NCBI GenBank assembly: GCA_018222665.1
Contig: JAAEZW010000122.1
Coordinates: forward strand, 1 to 6,230
Direction: 5' to 3'
Source of the DNA: Paracoccaceae bacterium
GTDB taxonomy: Bacteria; Pseudomonadota; Alphaproteobacteria; Rhodobacterales; Rhodobacteraceae
DNA length: 6,230 bases
In this document: piece after piece, positions 6,029-6,230 of the stretch
Numbering within the stretch: the first letter of the stretch is position 1
Layout: each line of letters opens with the position of its first letter
Notes under the pieces: generated by a model
What the model was told of the DNA's origin: nothing
Database searches by the model: none
What the model saw: only the letters and a program-made list of their open reading frames with translations
Position numbers and translations under genes: made by a program

Positions 6029-6055
6029 GACTAACCTCAAGAATCGTCGCTTAAT
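6027..6055 (+). promoter_or_regulatory. Predicted promoter of the sugar-binding protein gene
   Basis: TTGACT (6027-6032, 5 of 6 consensus bases) and CTTAAT (6050-6055, 4 of 6) are separated by 17 bp. Transcription would start near 6062, leaving a leader of about 58 nt before the ATG at 6120. The -35 box overlaps the right end of the inverted repeat by 2 bp. Confidence 0.6.
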
Positions 6056-6065
6056 GTGCAGCATT

Positions 6066-6097
6066 CGAGTGTGGCGTTTGTGAGTGCGCTTCACTCG
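6066..6097 (+). other. Leader sequence with two mutually exclusive hairpins
   Basis: CACTCG (6092-6097) can pair with the near GAGTG (6082-6086, 5-nt loop) or with the distant CGAGTG (6066-6071, 20-nt loop), but not with both. It lies in the predicted untranslated leader, before the ribosome site GGGAG (6109-6113). The stems are short and no known riboswitch is recognised. Confidence 0.25.
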
Positions 6098-6119
6098 GCA
6101 CAACCAATGGGAGAATAAA

Positions 6120-6230
6120 ATGAAAAAGTTAATGACAGCGACTGCGATTGCCCTAGTAGCGACTGCTGGCGCCGCGCTTGCGGGCAGCCACTCTACAAGC
6201 GCATGCTTGATCACCAAGACAGACACGAAC
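6120..6230 (+). CDS. Periplasmic sugar-binding protein of an ABC importer, N-terminal part
   Basis: Only the first 37 codons are in the window and the frame is open at the right edge. MKKLMTATAIALVATAGAALA is a textbook Sec signal peptide: two lysines, a hydrophobic core, and an ALA site with predicted cleavage after A21. The mature start GSHSTSACLITKTDTN fits the first beta-strand of periplasmic binding proteins of the ribose/xylose class (Peripla_BP_4), where a strand ending in K-T-x-x-N opens the sugar cleft. The ATG is well supported: GGGAG (6109-6113) lies 6 nt upstream, and a good promoter and an operator precede it. Divergent placement from a ROK repressor and proximity to xylB suggest a xylose-type importer (xylF role) with ATPase and permease genes following beyond the window. 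Without the rest of the protein the sugar specificity cannot be read, so no symbol is given. Confidence 0.82.
   Translation, partial: MKKLMTATAIALVATAGAALAGSHSTSACLITKTDTN

Noticed and set aside
6020..6226. Open frame on the - strand across the divergent promoter and binding-protein start
   Set aside because: It is antisense to a convincing signal peptide gene and crosses the operator and promoter; no family likeness.

Overview
The window looks like a chromosomal segment of an alphaproteobacterium, most likely a marine Rhodobacterales (Roseobacter-group) member of moderate GC. This is inferred from protein flavour: a non-pyrrolysine MttB-family protein next to a ketopantoate-reductase-like protein, a xylulokinase convergent with a ROK repressor, and a sugar-binding protein starting with a typical roseobacter signal peptide. 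No rRNA, tRNA, CRISPR array, insertion sequence or phage gene was seen.

Layout. (1) Positions 3-1648, + strand: the 3' end of an mttB-family methyltransferase gene overlaps by 4 bp a complete ApbA/PanE-type dehydrogenase gene. In the same frame after its stop lies a short coding-like tail resembling the C-terminus of a Rieske [2Fe-2S] protein, and directly after that a strong intrinsic terminator (1649-1677). This looks like a methylated-amine operon end that has lost a gene. (2) Positions 1659-2576, - strand: a ten-helix EamA/DMT permease whose last codons lie inside that terminator. (3) Positions 2709-3143, - strand: a small exported pentapeptide-repeat protein with a very regular Phe/aliphatic alternation. 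(4) Positions 3312-4766, + strand: a full-length xylulokinase (xylB) with a TTG start. (5) Positions 4768-5931, - strand: a ROK-family repressor, tail to tail with xylB with one base between them. (6) Positions 5932-6119: a divergent regulatory region with a perfect 10+10 bp inverted repeat between two opposed promoters. (7) Positions 6120-6230, + strand: the first 37 codons of a periplasmic sugar-binding protein that continues past the window.

How the parts fit. Genes 4-6 form a pentose (probably D-xylose) uptake and catabolism locus. The binding protein would deliver sugar to an ABC importer encoded beyond the window, xylB phosphorylates D-xylulose, and the ROK protein probably represses the transporter promoter and its own from the shared operator. 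Xylose isomerase is not in the window. No clearly new system was found. The points most worth checking are the Rieske-like relic, the two-promoter operator, the alternating pentapeptide solenoid, the loss of zinc ligands in the ROK regulator and an unexplained 27-bp palindrome upstream of the permease gene.
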